This document shows positions 41,140 through 50,185 of a stretch of DNA of 64,000 bases, piece by piece (the first letter of the stretch is position 1; each line of letters begins with the position of its first letter). The position numbers and the translations under genes were made by a program. The notes beneath the pieces are model-generated. The model was not told the DNA's origin and did no database searches. It worked only from the letters and a program-made list of their open reading frames with translations. This DNA comes from Nitratireductor soli (GTDB lineage: Bacteria; Pseudomonadota; Alphaproteobacteria; Rhizobiales; Rhizobiaceae), in the NCBI RefSeq assembly GCF_001050155.1, contig NZ_LFVY01000007.1:1-64000 (forward strand), in the 5' to 3' direction.

Positions 41140-43497
41140 TTATCCATCGTGAAGATCGCCGCGCGCGTGCGCGCTCAGCCGCCACACGGCGTTGGCGTTG
41201 AGCGGGGTGGATTGCACCTCCACCTGCAGCGCATCCGCCACCGCGTTGGCAATCGCCGCGGCCGGGCCGATGGCGCCGCCTTCTCCCAGTCCCTTGGCGC
41301 CAAGCGGCGTGAGGGGGGTCGGGGTTTCGAAATGGTGCAGCTCGATGTCGGGGATTTCCGGGGCGAGGGGCATCAGGTAGTCGGCGAAGGTGGTGGTCAG
41401 CGGCTGGCAGTCCTCGTCATAGATGAAATGCTCGAACAAGGCCGAGCCGATGCCCTGCACCACGCCGCCGCGCACCTGGCCGTCGACGACGAGCGGGTTG
41501 AGGATCGTGCCGCAATCCTCCGCCACGACGAAGCGTTTCAGCTCAAGCTTGCCGCTGTGGATGTCGATTTCGACCACCGCCGCGTGGACGGCGTTTGCAT
41601 AGGTGCCGTCCGCCGGGCCGTCCAGGGACACCTGGGCCTCAAGCCCCGGCTCCATGCCTTGCGGCAGTTCGCCGACGTTGCGTAGTGCTGCGCGCGCCAG
41701 TTTTGCCACCGCGACGTGCCGGCCGGGCTCCCCCTCGGGATGGGCCAGGCCGTCCTTCAGCACGATGGTTTTCGCATCGGCCTGGAGCAGGTGGCCGGCG
41801 ATTGCCTTCAGCTTGTCGGCCAGTTTGCCGGCGGCCATGTGCACCGCTCCGCCGCCCAGGGCGCCACCCCGGCTGCCCCAGGTTCCCACCGAGTACGGGG
41901 TGGTCAGCGTGTCGCCATGGCGTACATGGACGTGCTGCGGCGCGATGCCCAGCGCGTCCGCCGCCACCTGCGCAAACACGGTCTCGTGGCCCTGGCCGTG
42001 GTTCTGCAGCCCTACCTCGACGATTGCCTGACCGTCGGGCGTCATTTCCACGCGCGCGGCGATGTAGCCGGTCTCGATCGGCACGCGGCGGCGCGTGAAA
42101 TCGGGCGTGCCGTGGGCGGTCTGTTCGACGAAGCAGGCGAGCCCGACGCCGATCCGCTTGTTCGGGTCGCCGCGCGATGCCAGCGCTGCTGCACGGTCCT
42201 GCGCAACCAGCTCCTGGATTTTCTCCAGGGTTTCGGCGTAGCTGCCGGGATCGTAGGTGAAGCCGAGCGCGTTCTTGTAGGGGAATTCGCGGATGATGTT
42301 CTTCAGGCGGAATTCGATCGGGTCGAGGCCGAGTTCCTTGGCGATGTCGTCCATCAGCCGCTCCTGGGCGAACACCGCCGAGGGGCGCCCGACACCGCGA
42401 TAGGTGCCGATCGGACATTTGTTGGAAGCGAGCGCCCGGAAGGTCGCTTCGTAATGCTGGAAATCATAGGGTCCGGGCATCACTTTCGCCGCCATGCCGG
42501 GGTCGCCGGCCGCCGTGAACGGGAAGGTCGAATAGGCGCCGACATCGACGCTGATGTCGGCCTTCAGGCCAAGCAGCCGCCCGTCCGCCGAGACGTAGGC
42601 TTCGAGCGTGTGCTGGTGGTCGCGCGCATGGATGCTGGCGGTCAGGTGCTCGCGCCGGTCCTCGATCCATTTGACCGGACGGCCGGTTTTCAGCGCCAGC
42701 CAGGGCACCAGCACTTCCTCGACAAAGACCTGGCCCTTGACGCCGAAACCGCCGCCGACATCGGGCGCGATCACGCGCAGGCGCGATTCCGGCCAGCCGA
42801 GTTCCTCGGACAGATAGGTGCGCAGCAGATGGGGGATCTGCGTCGATGACCAGACGGTCAGCATGCGGTCGGAGGGATTGTATTCGGCGACCACGCCGCG
42901 GCCTTCCATGGGAACGCCTGCCTGTCTCTGCGTGGAGTAGGTGCGGGTGAAGACATGCGCCGCCTCGGCGCGCGCCTTGGCGATGTCGCCTCCCTTCATC
43001 TGCCGTTCGATGAAGACATTCGTTTTCCAGCCGTCGAACAGGCCTGGGACCTCCGGATCGCGTGCCTGGGCCATGGTCGCGACGGCCGGAAGCGGCTCAT
43101 AATCGACGAACACCATCTCGGCCGCATCCTCGGCCTGGTAGCTGTCGTCGGCCAGAACGGCAACCACCGGCTCGCCGACGAAGCGGACGCGCTCCCGCGC
43201 CAGAAGCGGCTGCTCGGAATACTGCATCTCGGGAAAATCCTGATGCGCCTTGATCGACAGGTCGCCGATGTCAGCCCCGGTGAAGAACTGGACGGGGAAA
43301 TCGAGGAATTCGAGCCCGGACGTATCGATGTCGAGGATTTTTCCGTGCGCGACCTGGGCACGCACGAAGCTCAGGTGCAGCACGTTCGGCGGGCGTATGT
43401 CGTCGATGTAGCGCGCCGTTCCCGAAAGGAACCGCGTGTCCTCGAACCGCTGGATGCGGGCGCCGACATGTTTGGGCCGGTCCATTTTCTGGCTCAT
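41140..43497 (-). CDS. Molybdenum hydroxylase large subunit (xanthine dehydrogenase/CoxL-like)
   Basis: 785 residues with the two-part molybdopterin-binding structure: GGGFGVKGQ, the loop PIGTYRGVGRP, QNHGQGHETVFAQVAADALG and the catalytic Glu in GLGEGGAIG near the C-terminus. The CO-dehydrogenase-specific Cys loop is not present (GTYRGVGR instead), so this is not a form I CO dehydrogenase; an aromatic or N-heterocycle or aldehyde hydroxylase is more likely. ATGA overlap with the small subunit (43494-43497). Confidence 0.9.
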   Translation of the reverse strand: MSQKMDRPKHVGARIQRFEDTRFLSGTARYIDDIRPPNVLHLSFVRAQVAHGKILDIDTSGLEFLDFPVQFFTGADIGDLSIKAHQDFPEMQYSEQPLLARERVRFVGEPVVAVLADDSYQAEDAAEMVFVDYEPLPAVATMAQARDPEVPGLFDGWKTNVFIERQMKGGDIAKARAEAAHVFTRTYSTQRQAGVPMEGRGVVAEYNPSDRMLTVWSSTQIPHLLRTYLSEELGWPESRLRVIAPDVGGGFGVKGQVFVEEVLVPWLALKTGRPVKWIEDRREHLTASIHARDHQHTLEAYVSADGRLLGLKADISVDVGAYSTFPFTAAGDPGMAAKVMPGPYDFQHYEATFRALASNKCPIGTYRGVGRPSAVFAQERLMDDIAKELGLDPIEFRLKNIIREFPYKNALGFTYDPGSYAETLEKIQELVAQDRAAALASRGDPNKRIGVGLACFVEQTAHGTPDFTRRRVPIETGYIAARVEMTPDGQAIVEVGLQNHGQGHETVFAQVAADALGIAPQHVHVRHGDTLTTPYSVGTWGSRGGALGGGAVHMAAGKLADKLKAIAGHLLQADAKTIVLKDGLAHPEGEPGRHVAVAKLARAALRNVGELPQGMEPGLEAQVSLDGPADGTYANAVHAAVVEIDIHSGKLELKRFVVAEDCGTILNPLVVDGQVRGGVVQGIGSALFEHFIYDEDCQPLTTTFADYLMPLAPEIPDIELHHFETPTPLTPLGAKGLGEGGAIGPAAAIANAVADALQVEVQSTPLNANAVWRLSAHARGDLHDG

Positions 43498-43985
43498 GCC
43501 TGTGTGCCTTTCGCCAATCGATCGCCAATGGCCTTGCGAACCGCCGCGACGATGCCGTGATAGCCGGTGCAGCGGCAGATATTGCCGCTCATCGCCTCGC
43601 GAATTTCCAGATCGTCGGGCATCCGGCCTTCCGCGACCCGGTCATCGACAAAGGGGGCAAGCGTCATGACGAAGCCCGGCGTGCAGTAACCGCACTGCAA
43701 TCCATGCTCGCTGCGGAAGGCGGCCTGCAGCGGGTGTTCGGCTTCCACCCCGCCCAGGACTTCGACGGTGCTGATCGACTTGCCGTCGCATTGCCCGGCA
43801 AAGGTCAGGCAGGAGAGTTTCGGAGCCCCATCGACATGCACTGTGCAGCATCCGCAGGCGCCATGCGCGCAGCCGATATGCACACCGGACAGGTTGAATT
43901 CCTGGCGCAGGACATCGGCCAGCAGGCGCCGCGATTCAACCGTGATCGTGCGTTGGGTTCCGTTTACGGTCAGAGTGACGTTCAT
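43494..43985 (-). CDS. Molybdenum hydroxylase iron-sulfur subunit (CoxS-like)
   Basis: 163 residues from ATG 43985, which overlaps the FAD-subunit stop by one base (TGATG). The plant-ferredoxin-type cluster cysteines are GCAHGACGCCTVHVDG with LSCLTFA; the second 2Fe-2S cluster is formed by QCGYCTPGF and CRCTGYHGIV. It carries electrons from the Mo site to FAD. Length is normal. Confidence 0.93.
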   Translation of the reverse strand: MNVTLTVNGTQRTITVESRRLLADVLRQEFNLSGVHIGCAHGACGCCTVHVDGAPKLSCLTFAGQCDGKSISTVEVLGGVEAEHPLQAAFRSEHGLQCGYCTPGFVMTLAPFVDDRVAEGRMPDDLEIREAMSGNICRCTGYHGIVAAVRKAIGDRLAKGTQA

Positions 43986-44857
43986 CAAGAGATCTCCCGG
44001 GCCCGCGCGCAAGCGGTGGCGGTGGCGCGGGTCAGCAAGGTTTTGAGCAAAGCCCGTCGATAATCGGCGCTGGCGGCGTGATCGCCGGGCGGCTTGAGCG
44101 CGCCCGCGATGCGTGCAATCTCGTTTTCGGGTGCGGGCTCCCCGAGTGGCTTGCCGATGAGCGCGCGCTCCAGCTCGGGCAGGCGGATCGCATGCTGCGC
44201 CGCGCCCGAACAGGCCACGGAGGCTGTGCCGATGCGTCCGCCGTCAATGGCCAACTGCACGGCCACGGCGGCCAGCGCGAAATCGCCGCGCCGTTCGCCG
44301 ACTTCGATGAATGCGCCGGCCGCGGCCGTCTGCGGGATGGGAAATTCCACCGCGACGATCATTTCGCCTGGATCGATGGCCGTCATATAGGCGCCGTGAA
44401 AGAATGCGGCGGCGGCGACCCGCCTCTCCCCGTTCACCGAGCGGACAACGATCTGCGCGTCATACAATACGGCAAGCAGCGGTAGCTCTGCCGTCGGGTC
44501 GGCATGCGCCAGGCTGCCGCCGATGGAGCCGTGGCGGCGGATGGTCGGATGGCCGATATAGTGTACGCCCTCCTGGAAGACCGGCATGAGCGCGCCGATC
44601 AGCGGATCCGTCAGATAGCGTTCGTGCCTGACAAGCGCGCCGATTCTCAGGATCGGTCCGTCGCGCTCGATCGCCTCGAGGCCGAGATCGTTGATGTCGA
44701 CCAGATGCTGGGGCCGGGCGAGGCGAAGGTTCATCATCGGAACCAGGCTTTGACCTCCGGCCAGCGGGCGGCCCTCATCGCCGAACTCCGCAAGCAGCGC
44801 CAGGGCCTGATCGAGCGTCTCTGGCTTGTGATACTCAAATGCCGAAGGGCGCAGCAT
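43985..44857 (-). CDS. Molybdenum hydroxylase FAD-binding subunit (CoxM-like)
   Basis: 290 residues. FAD-binding motifs of the family: LAGGQSLVPMMNLRLARP (residues about 33-50) and TIRRHGSIGGSLAHADP (about 104-120). Order in the operon is FAD, 2Fe-2S, Mo subunit, as in cox-like clusters. Divergent from the second TRAP operon; the 236-bp region between them has an inverted repeat at 44949. Confidence 0.92.
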   Translation of the reverse strand: MLRPSAFEYHKPETLDQALALLAEFGDEGRPLAGGQSLVPMMNLRLARPQHLVDINDLGLEAIERDGPILRIGALVRHERYLTDPLIGALMPVFQEGVHYIGHPTIRRHGSIGGSLAHADPTAELPLLAVLYDAQIVVRSVNGERRVAAAAFFHGAYMTAIDPGEMIVAVEFPIPQTAAAGAFIEVGERRGDFALAAVAVQLAIDGGRIGTASVACSGAAQHAIRLPELERALIGKPLGEPAPENEIARIAGALKPPGDHAASADYRRALLKTLLTRATATACARAREIS

Positions 44858-44948
44858 TCATAGACTCCATCCGATGTGATTGTCCGGTGCGGATTCCCTG
44901 GCGCGACCGGATACGGCTCTCATACTTTACCTGTGTCCAAAAGTTAGC

Positions 44949-44973
44949 CTATTGCCTAATGTGTATGCAATAG
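44949..44973. promoter_or_regulatory. Inverted repeat between hydroxylase and TRAP operons
   Basis: CTATTGC-N11-GCAATAG is a perfect seven-base inverted repeat. Its right half includes TGTATGCA (44962-44969), which recurs as TGTATGCA at 56186-56193 and TGTATACA at 53240-53247; these look like half-symmetric GntR/FCD-type sites. One regulator may control both divergent operons. The rest of 44858-45093 is AT-rich and otherwise featureless to me. Confidence 0.5.
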
Positions 44974-45093
44974 CAAAAACATTGTAGACAAAAATATGAG
45001 AAACGTATTAGCTTTAGGCATTGATGGGATATCGGTGCCCTGGCTACCGTTCGGTGCCGGCATCCGGCAATCGACAAAAATGGGAGCAGAAGC

Positions 45094-46107
45094 ATGAAAG
45101 CAAAAATGAAGATGCTGGCGGGTGGCGCGCTGGGTGCGGTGCTGCTGACGCTGGCGACCGTCAGCGGTGCTGTCGCTGCCGACAAGGTCGTCCTGAAGAT
45201 GGTCGGCGCCTTTCCCATCGGCCCTTCGCCCACGGCCGAAATCGGCAACAAGTTCATGGAGAGCGTGAACCGCCTGGGCGAAGGCAAGGTCGAGATCAAC
45301 TATCTCGGCGCGTCGGATGTGGTGCCGACCTTCGATCAGCCGGAAGCCCTCGTCAACGGCATCTTCGACGTCTGGTACGGCGCACCCAACTACTGGAGCG
45401 GGGTCGTGCCGGGCGGCGACGTGACCGAGCTGTCGACATACAAAGTCCCCGACAATGGGCCCGGCAGCGAGCTTTATGACTATCTGGTCGATCTGTTCGA
45501 GCAGAAGGGCGTGCGCTACCTCGCCCACGCGGCCGGCGATGTGGGCGTGGGGACCCACTTCCTGAGCACGAATTTCGAAGTGGCTTCCGTCGATGATCTG
45601 AGCGGCAAGAAACTGCGCGTCGCGCCGCTGACGCGGCATTTCGTCGAGGCGGTCGGCGCCGAGCCGATCACCTTGCCGCCGAGCGATATCTTCCTGGCGA
45701 TCGATCGGGGCACGGTCAACGGCTTCACCTGGCCGGTGGCCGACGGCTACACGCGCAATGGCTGGCAGACCGTGGCGAAGTATCTGATCAACCAGCCGAT
45801 GTACCGCAGCGGTGCCGGCTTGGCGATGAACCTCGACAAATGGAACAGCCTCGCTCCGGAAGTGCAGGAGATCCTGCTCAAGGCGGTCGAGGAAGCCCAG
45901 CTCTTCGCCCAGGACTGGTTCGCCAAGAACGAACAGGAGCAGGTCGAGCTGATGAAGAAGGGCGGCATGGAGGTTGTGGATCTGTCCGGCGAAGCCTCGC
46001 AGAAATGGACCGAGATCGCCCACAGCGCTCTTTGGGATTACTACAAAAGCGTCCTGACGCCGGAGCAGATTTCCGACGTCGCGCGATTGCTCGAGATCAA
46101 GCAGTAG
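45094..46107 (+). CDS. TRAP transporter substrate-binding protein, DctP family
   Basis: 337 residues with signal peptide MKAKMKMLAGGALGAVLLTL... cleaved near AVAA (about residue 29). DctP features: KKLRVAPLTRHFVEAVGAEP with the binding Arg, then DIFLAIDRGTVNGFTWPV. The binding site differs from the other two DctP proteins in the window (PLTRHF in place of TPPSPM or TPGSKT), so a different ligand is expected. First gene of the second TRAP operon. Confidence 0.88.
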   Translation: MKAKMKMLAGGALGAVLLTLATVSGAVAADKVVLKMVGAFPIGPSPTAEIGNKFMESVNRLGEGKVEINYLGASDVVPTFDQPEALVNGIFDVWYGAPNYWSGVVPGGDVTELSTYKVPDNGPGSELYDYLVDLFEQKGVRYLAHAAGDVGVGTHFLSTNFEVASVDDLSGKKLRVAPLTRHFVEAVGAEPITLPPSDIFLAIDRGTVNGFTWPVADGYTRNGWQTVAKYLINQPMYRSGAGLAMNLDKWNSLAPEVQEILLKAVEEAQLFAQDWFAKNEQEQVELMKKGGMEVVDLSGEASQKWTEIAHSALWDYYKSVLTPEQISDVARLLEIKQ

Positions 46108-46119
46108 CCCCGCTGCTCG

Positions 46120-46157
46120 GGTTGCGCCGCGGAACCGCTCGGGGTCGCGGCGCAACC
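46120..46157 (+). promoter_or_regulatory. Strong hairpin between dctP and dctQ
   Basis: GGTTGCGCCGCG (46120-46131) and CGCGGCGCAACC (46146-46157) form a perfect 12-bp GC-rich stem with a 14-base loop, 13 bases after the dctP stop and without a T-run. Best explained as a 3' stabiliser of the binding-protein mRNA or partial terminator setting subunit ratio. Confidence 0.6.
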
Positions 46158-46197
46158 GGCAGGTGCGCGGGGCAGAGCCAATCGGGAGGTGAGTTCG

Positions 46198-46713
46198 ATG
46201 AAGACCGTTGAGAGACTATACGACTGGCTGGTGAATGCGTTGGCGGTGGTCGCCAGCCTGTTGCTGATCGCCATCATGCTGGCGACTGTGTTCAAGGTCT
46301 TCCTGCGCGGTGTGGCCGGGCACGGCATCATCGGCATCGACCAGTTGAGCGGCACGGCGATGGTGTATCTCACATTTCTCGGCGGCGTGTGGGTCCTGCG
46401 CAGCAACGGGCATGTCGCCATCGACCTGCTTATCTCCGGCGGCCGTCCTTCGCTCACCCGACGGCTGGTGCTGGTCAATTCGCTGATCGGGGCGGCGGTC
46501 TGCTTCTTGGTCGCCTATTTCGGCGCCGTCGCCATCCAGCACTCGCTGGCCCGCGGCATCATGGTGGCGACCGAACTCGAGATTCCACGGGCGATCGGCC
46601 TCATACCCATACCTGTCGGGGCGTTCCTGATGGGCATCGAGTTTCTGCGCCGCGGGCGCAGCGCCTATCACGGCGACTTCGAACCCTCCGACGAACTTCG
46701 CATCGAGGCATAA
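46198..46713 (+). CDS. TRAP transporter small membrane subunit, DctQ family
   Basis: 171 residues from ATG 46198 preceded by GGGAGGTGAG; a GTG at 46189 lies within that ribosome site and is rejected. Four hydrophobic segments; LSGTAMVYLTFLGGVWVLRSNGHVAIDLL is the conserved middle region. Six bases separate it from dctM. Confidence 0.86.
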   Translation: MKTVERLYDWLVNALAVVASLLLIAIMLATVFKVFLRGVAGHGIIGIDQLSGTAMVYLTFLGGVWVLRSNGHVAIDLLISGGRPSLTRRLVLVNSLIGAAVCFLVAYFGAVAIQHSLARGIMVATELEIPRAIGLIPIPVGAFLMGIEFLRRGRSAYHGDFEPSDELRIEA

Positions 46714-46719
46714 AACGAT

Positions 46720-48033
46720 ATGGAATGGTGGGTCTATCTGCTGGCATTCTTCTCCGGTCTGGGCGTGTTGCTGCTCATCGGGCTGCCGGTCGCTTTCGCA
46801 TTCATGCTGGTCAATCTCGTCGGTGTGTACTTCCTCTGGGGAGGCGTTTCGGGCTTCAACCAGATCATTCTGAGCATTGAAAGTTCGATCTCGACCTTTG
46901 TCCTGGTGCCGGTGCCGATGTTCGTGCTGATGGGCGCGATCATGTTTCACTCCGGCATTGCGCGAAAGATGATCGAGGTGCTCGATCACTGGATCGGCTT
47001 CATCGCCGGGCGACTGGCGGTGCTGGCGATCCTCACCGGGGCGGTGCTCGGCGCGCTGACCGGCGTCGCCATGGGCAGCGTGGCGATCCTCGGCTCTACG
47101 CTGGTGCCGGAGATGCGGCAGCGGGCCTATGCCAAGTCGATGATGCTCGGTCCGATCCTCGCCAGCGGAAGCCTTGCCATCCTCATACCTCCGAGCACGC
47201 TTGCCATCATCCTGGCCAGCCTGGGGGGCTTTTCAGTCGCCAAGATTCTTATCGCCATCGTCGTTCCGGGCCTGCTGCTGGCCGTGATGTATGCAAGCTA
47301 TATCGTCGTGCGCTGCACGCTGAATCCGGAACTGGCGCCGCCTTACGAGGTTCCGCACGTGCCGATGGCGCAGCGTTTGCGCGAGACAGCCATCCACCTC
47401 CTGCCGCCGATTTCGGTCATCGTTTTCGTGATCGTCTCGATCTTCTTCGGTGTGGCGACGCCGACGGAGGCCGCCGCACTCGGCGCCTTCGCCACCTTCG
47501 TGCTGGCCGGGCTCTACGGAAAGCTGAGCTGGTCGGTGCTGCGCTCCGGCATCGGTTCCGCGACCAGCCTGTCGATCATGGTGCTGATCATCCTGACGGG
47601 TTCGGCAGGGTTCAGCCAGTTGCTGAGCTTCTCCGGCGTGACGACGGCGATCACCAGCTTTGCAACCGATCTTCCGGTTCACCCGCTTGTCCTGCTTCTG
47701 CTGATGCAGCTGGTGGTGATCTTTCTCGGCATGTTCCTGGAACAGACGTCGATCATCCTGGTGACGGTGCCGATCTTCCTGCCGATCATCAAGGCGATGG
47801 GCTGGGACCCGATCTGGTTCGGCACCATCATGATGCTCAACCTGGAGATGGCGACGATCACGCCGCCCTTCGGCCTGTCGCTGTTCGTCATGAAGGGCAT
47901 CGCGCCGCCGTCGGTGACGATCGGCGACATCTACAAGGCCGCTGTTCCGTTCATCATGATCAACCTGCTGCTCATGGTGCTGATGGTTTTCTTCCCCGAC
48001 ATCGTCCTCTGGCTGCCCAGCCTGATGGATTAG
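46720..48033 (+). CDS. TRAP transporter large permease subunit, DctM family
   Basis: 437 residues, multi-spanning, with DctM features GVAMGSVAILGSTLVPEM and GSLAILIPPSTLAIILASL, and the C-terminal block PIWFGTIMMLNLEMATITPPFG. It completes the second TRAP system. Followed after 72 bases by an M20 peptidase gene with its own ribosome site (GGAG). Confidence 0.9.
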   Translation: MEWWVYLLAFFSGLGVLLLIGLPVAFAFMLVNLVGVYFLWGGVSGFNQIILSIESSISTFVLVPVPMFVLMGAIMFHSGIARKMIEVLDHWIGFIAGRLAVLAILTGAVLGALTGVAMGSVAILGSTLVPEMRQRAYAKSMMLGPILASGSLAILIPPSTLAIILASLGGFSVAKILIAIVVPGLLLAVMYASYIVVRCTLNPELAPPYEVPHVPMAQRLRETAIHLLPPISVIVFVIVSIFFGVATPTEAAALGAFATFVLAGLYGKLSWSVLRSGIGSATSLSIMVLIILTGSAGFSQLLSFSGVTTAITSFATDLPVHPLVLLLLMQLVVIFLGMFLEQTSIILVTVPIFLPIIKAMGWDPIWFGTIMMLNLEMATITPPFGLSLFVMKGIAPPSVTIGDIYKAAVPFIMINLLLMVLMVFFPDIVLWLPSLMD

Positions 48034-48105
48034 CGGCCAGGTGCTTGCCGCTGACGCCCGGCCGCGCGGCGAAAACGAGGCACGGAATATTCAAAGGAGC
48101 AAACA

Positions 48106-49374
48106 ATGACCGTCGATCGCCGTCAGGCCATCATCGATAGAATCGAGGAGAACCGGGATTACGCGGTGGAGTTCCTGCGCCGGATGATCGCCATACCCAG
48201 CGTCACGGGCGACGAGGCGGCGATCCAGAAATTCGTCGCCGATCACATGAACAAGATCGGCCTCGATGTCGACATGTGGGAAACGGACTGGGAAGCGTTG
48301 AAGAAGCATCCCGGCTATCGGCCGGTGGCGCGCGGTTACGAAAACCGGCCGAACATCGTCGCCACCTACAAGGGAACAGGCGGCGGGCGTTCGCTGCTTC
48401 TCAACGGGCACACGGACGTGATCCCGGTCGGGGACGGTGCGGGCTGGACCGACGATCCCTGGGCGGCCAACATTCGCGACGGGCGCATCTACGGCCGGGG
48501 CTCGGCGGACATGAAAAGCGGCGTGGCCAGCCATATCCTGGCCGTCGAGTTCCTCAAGCAATCGGGGCTGCGCACCAAGGGCGATGTCTATATCAACGTC
48601 GTCATCGACGAGGAGGTCAGCGGCCACGGCACGCTCGACACCGTCATGCGCGGCTATAGGGCGGATGCCGGCATTTCGGGCGAGACAAGCGACCTGGCGA
48701 TCCAGCCGGCCTGCATCGGCCGGATCTGGTTCGAGATCACGGTGCAGGGCAAGCCGGCCGGCGTCCAGCAGCGCTATCTGGGCATCAGCGGCATCAAGCT
48801 GGGCAACAAGATCGCCGAGGCCGTGCAGGAGCTCGAAGACGAGCGCGTCGCAACCGTCAGGCATCCGCTTTATCCAAGCGCGATCGATTCCCTGCCGTGC
48901 CTCATCGGCAGTTTTCAGGCGGGCGGATACCCTTCGGCCTTTCCCGACAGCGCGGTGCTGAAGGGATCGATCGGCACGGTGCCCGGCGAGGATCACGAGG
49001 GCGTCAAGCAGAGCCTGGTCGACAAGATCGCCGCCATGGCGGCAAAGGACCCCTGGATGAAGGATCATCCGCCCGTCGTGCGCTTCGTCGGCTACGATGC
49101 GGAAGCCTCGGAGATCGACCAGACGCATCCGATCGTCGAGACGCTGCGCAGCGTCTATCGGGAGCATACGGGCAAGGAACCGGAAATGTCCGGCAGGCAG
49201 GGCGCGGCCGACACGCGCTTCCTCAACAAATATGCCGATACGCCGACGGTGATCTTCGGGCCGGGGTCCACAGCGGTCATGCACGCCAATGACGAGCATG
49301 TATCGATCGAGGATTTCATCACGTCGATCAAGGTGATGGCGCTGACCATCCACGATTGGTGCGGCGTGGAATGA
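48106..49374 (+). CDS. M20-family metallopeptidase/deacylase (ArgE/DapE-like)
   Basis: 422 residues. Two-zinc site: His102 and Asp104 in NGHTDVIPVG, bridging Asp135 in GRGSADMKSG, and the Glu169-Glu170 pair in VIDEEVSG. C-terminal GRQGAADTRFLNKY matches the ArgE/succinyl-diaminopimelate desuccinylase group. It would hydrolyse an N-acyl amino acid or related amide in the cytoplasm. Placement next to a TRAP set indicates a catabolic substrate; arginine or lysine biosynthesis is unlikely here. Confidence 0.86.
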   Translation: MTVDRRQAIIDRIEENRDYAVEFLRRMIAIPSVTGDEAAIQKFVADHMNKIGLDVDMWETDWEALKKHPGYRPVARGYENRPNIVATYKGTGGGRSLLLNGHTDVIPVGDGAGWTDDPWAANIRDGRIYGRGSADMKSGVASHILAVEFLKQSGLRTKGDVYINVVIDEEVSGHGTLDTVMRGYRADAGISGETSDLAIQPACIGRIWFEITVQGKPAGVQQRYLGISGIKLGNKIAEAVQELEDERVATVRHPLYPSAIDSLPCLIGSFQAGGYPSAFPDSAVLKGSIGTVPGEDHEGVKQSLVDKIAAMAAKDPWMKDHPPVVRFVGYDAEASEIDQTHPIVETLRSVYREHTGKEPEMSGRQGAADTRFLNKYADTPTVIFGPGSTAVMHANDEHVSIEDFITSIKVMALTIHDWCGVE

Positions 49375-49406
49375 GGACGCCTGGGCGTCCTGGTGGTGCG
49401 ATCCTC

Positions 49407-49425
49407 ACAGATGGTTCCCATCTGT
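49407..49425. promoter_or_regulatory. Palindromic operator 1 upstream of coxG-like gene
   Basis: ACAGATGG-TTC-CCATCTGT, perfect eight-base arms around three bases. Symmetry and the TGG-N3-CCA core are typical of FadR-type GntR regulators. Its centre is 69 bases from that of the next palindrome, with the same arms. Confidence 0.72.
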
Positions 49426-49473
49426 TAGGAAAAATCGCCCCACCAGATCAATAGCTTATGGGCTGACTTATCG

Positions 49474-49496
49474 AAACAGATGGGTACCATCTGTTT
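49474..49496. promoter_or_regulatory. Palindromic operator 2 upstream of coxG-like gene
   Basis: AAACAGATGG-GTA-CCATCTGTTT, perfect ten-base arms around three bases, ending 39 bases before the ATG at 49535. The shared half-site with operator 1 shows that one dimeric regulator binds both, probably as repressor of the coxG/MFS pair. Confidence 0.75.
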
Positions 49497-49534
49497 TGGT
49501 CAGACCACTGGCATGGAAACAGGGAATTTGCATC

Positions 49535-50149
49535 ATGGCTGAGTTGAAGCAGACGTTTTCGGTTGCCCAGCCCCGGCAGAAGGTCTGGGCGGCGTTTCAG
49601 GACATCGAGAAGGTGGCGGGCTGCCTGCCCGGCGCCAGCCTCACCGAGCCGCCAAGCGGCGATATGGTCAAAGGCCAGATGACGGTGAAGCTCGGCCCGG
49701 TGAAGGCGAACTTTGCCGGCCAGGCCGAGATCGAGAGCGACGAGGCCAATTACACCGGCACGATCAAGGGCACCGGCATCGACCGCAACCAGGGATCGCG
49801 CGCCAAGGGCGATGTCCGCTATGTGTTGGAAGAAACCGATGGCGGCAGGAGCACGCGGGTGGTCGTCAGCGTCGATTATACGCTTTCAGGTGCCTTGGCG
49901 CAGTTCTCCCGAGGGGGTATCGTCGAGGCCGTCGCCAGCAAGTTGACCGAGGATTTCGCAGCCAATCTGGAGGCTGAACTTGCTGAAGGCACGCAGATGG
50001 ATGCGGTCGCGCATGACGCCGGGGGTTCGAGTGAAGCGCCGCCTGGCACACCGGTCCAGGCCCGGCGCGGTGCCAGCGAGCTGAACGCCTTCGGCCTGCT
50101 GGGCGCAATCATCAAGGGGTGGTTCAGAAATCTGCTTGGCCGCAAGTAG
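49535..50149 (+). CDS. CoxG-family SRPBCC protein
   Basis: 204 residues from ATG 49535; the in-frame ATG at 49496 lies in the operator. Residues 1-145 form the CoxG/SRPBCC domain (KQTFSVAQPRQKVWAAFQDI, GCLPGASLTE, GQMTVKLGPVKANFAG). The C-terminal part ends with a short amphipathic helix (GLLGAIIKGWFRNLLGRK) that may tether it to the membrane. CoxG proteins accompany CoxLMS-type hydroxylases, so this one likely serves the enzyme at 41140-44857 although it is 4.7 kb away. Confidence 0.85.
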   Translation: MAELKQTFSVAQPRQKVWAAFQDIEKVAGCLPGASLTEPPSGDMVKGQMTVKLGPVKANFAGQAEIESDEANYTGTIKGTGIDRNQGSRAKGDVRYVLEETDGGRSTRVVVSVDYTLSGALAQFSRGGIVEAVASKLTEDFAANLEAELAEGTQMDAVAHDAGGSSEAPPGTPVQARRGASELNAFGLLGAIIKGWFRNLLGRK

Positions 50150-50185
50150 CCGCTACCCCGCGGCGCCGGCCCATGGGAGGCTTGC

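Noticed and set aside
41140-44857. Naming the molybdenum hydroxylase as carbon monoxide dehydrogenase
   Set aside because: The active-site loop lacks the cysteine motif of form I CoxL (GTYRGVGR is present instead) and other cox accessory genes apart from coxG are not seen.
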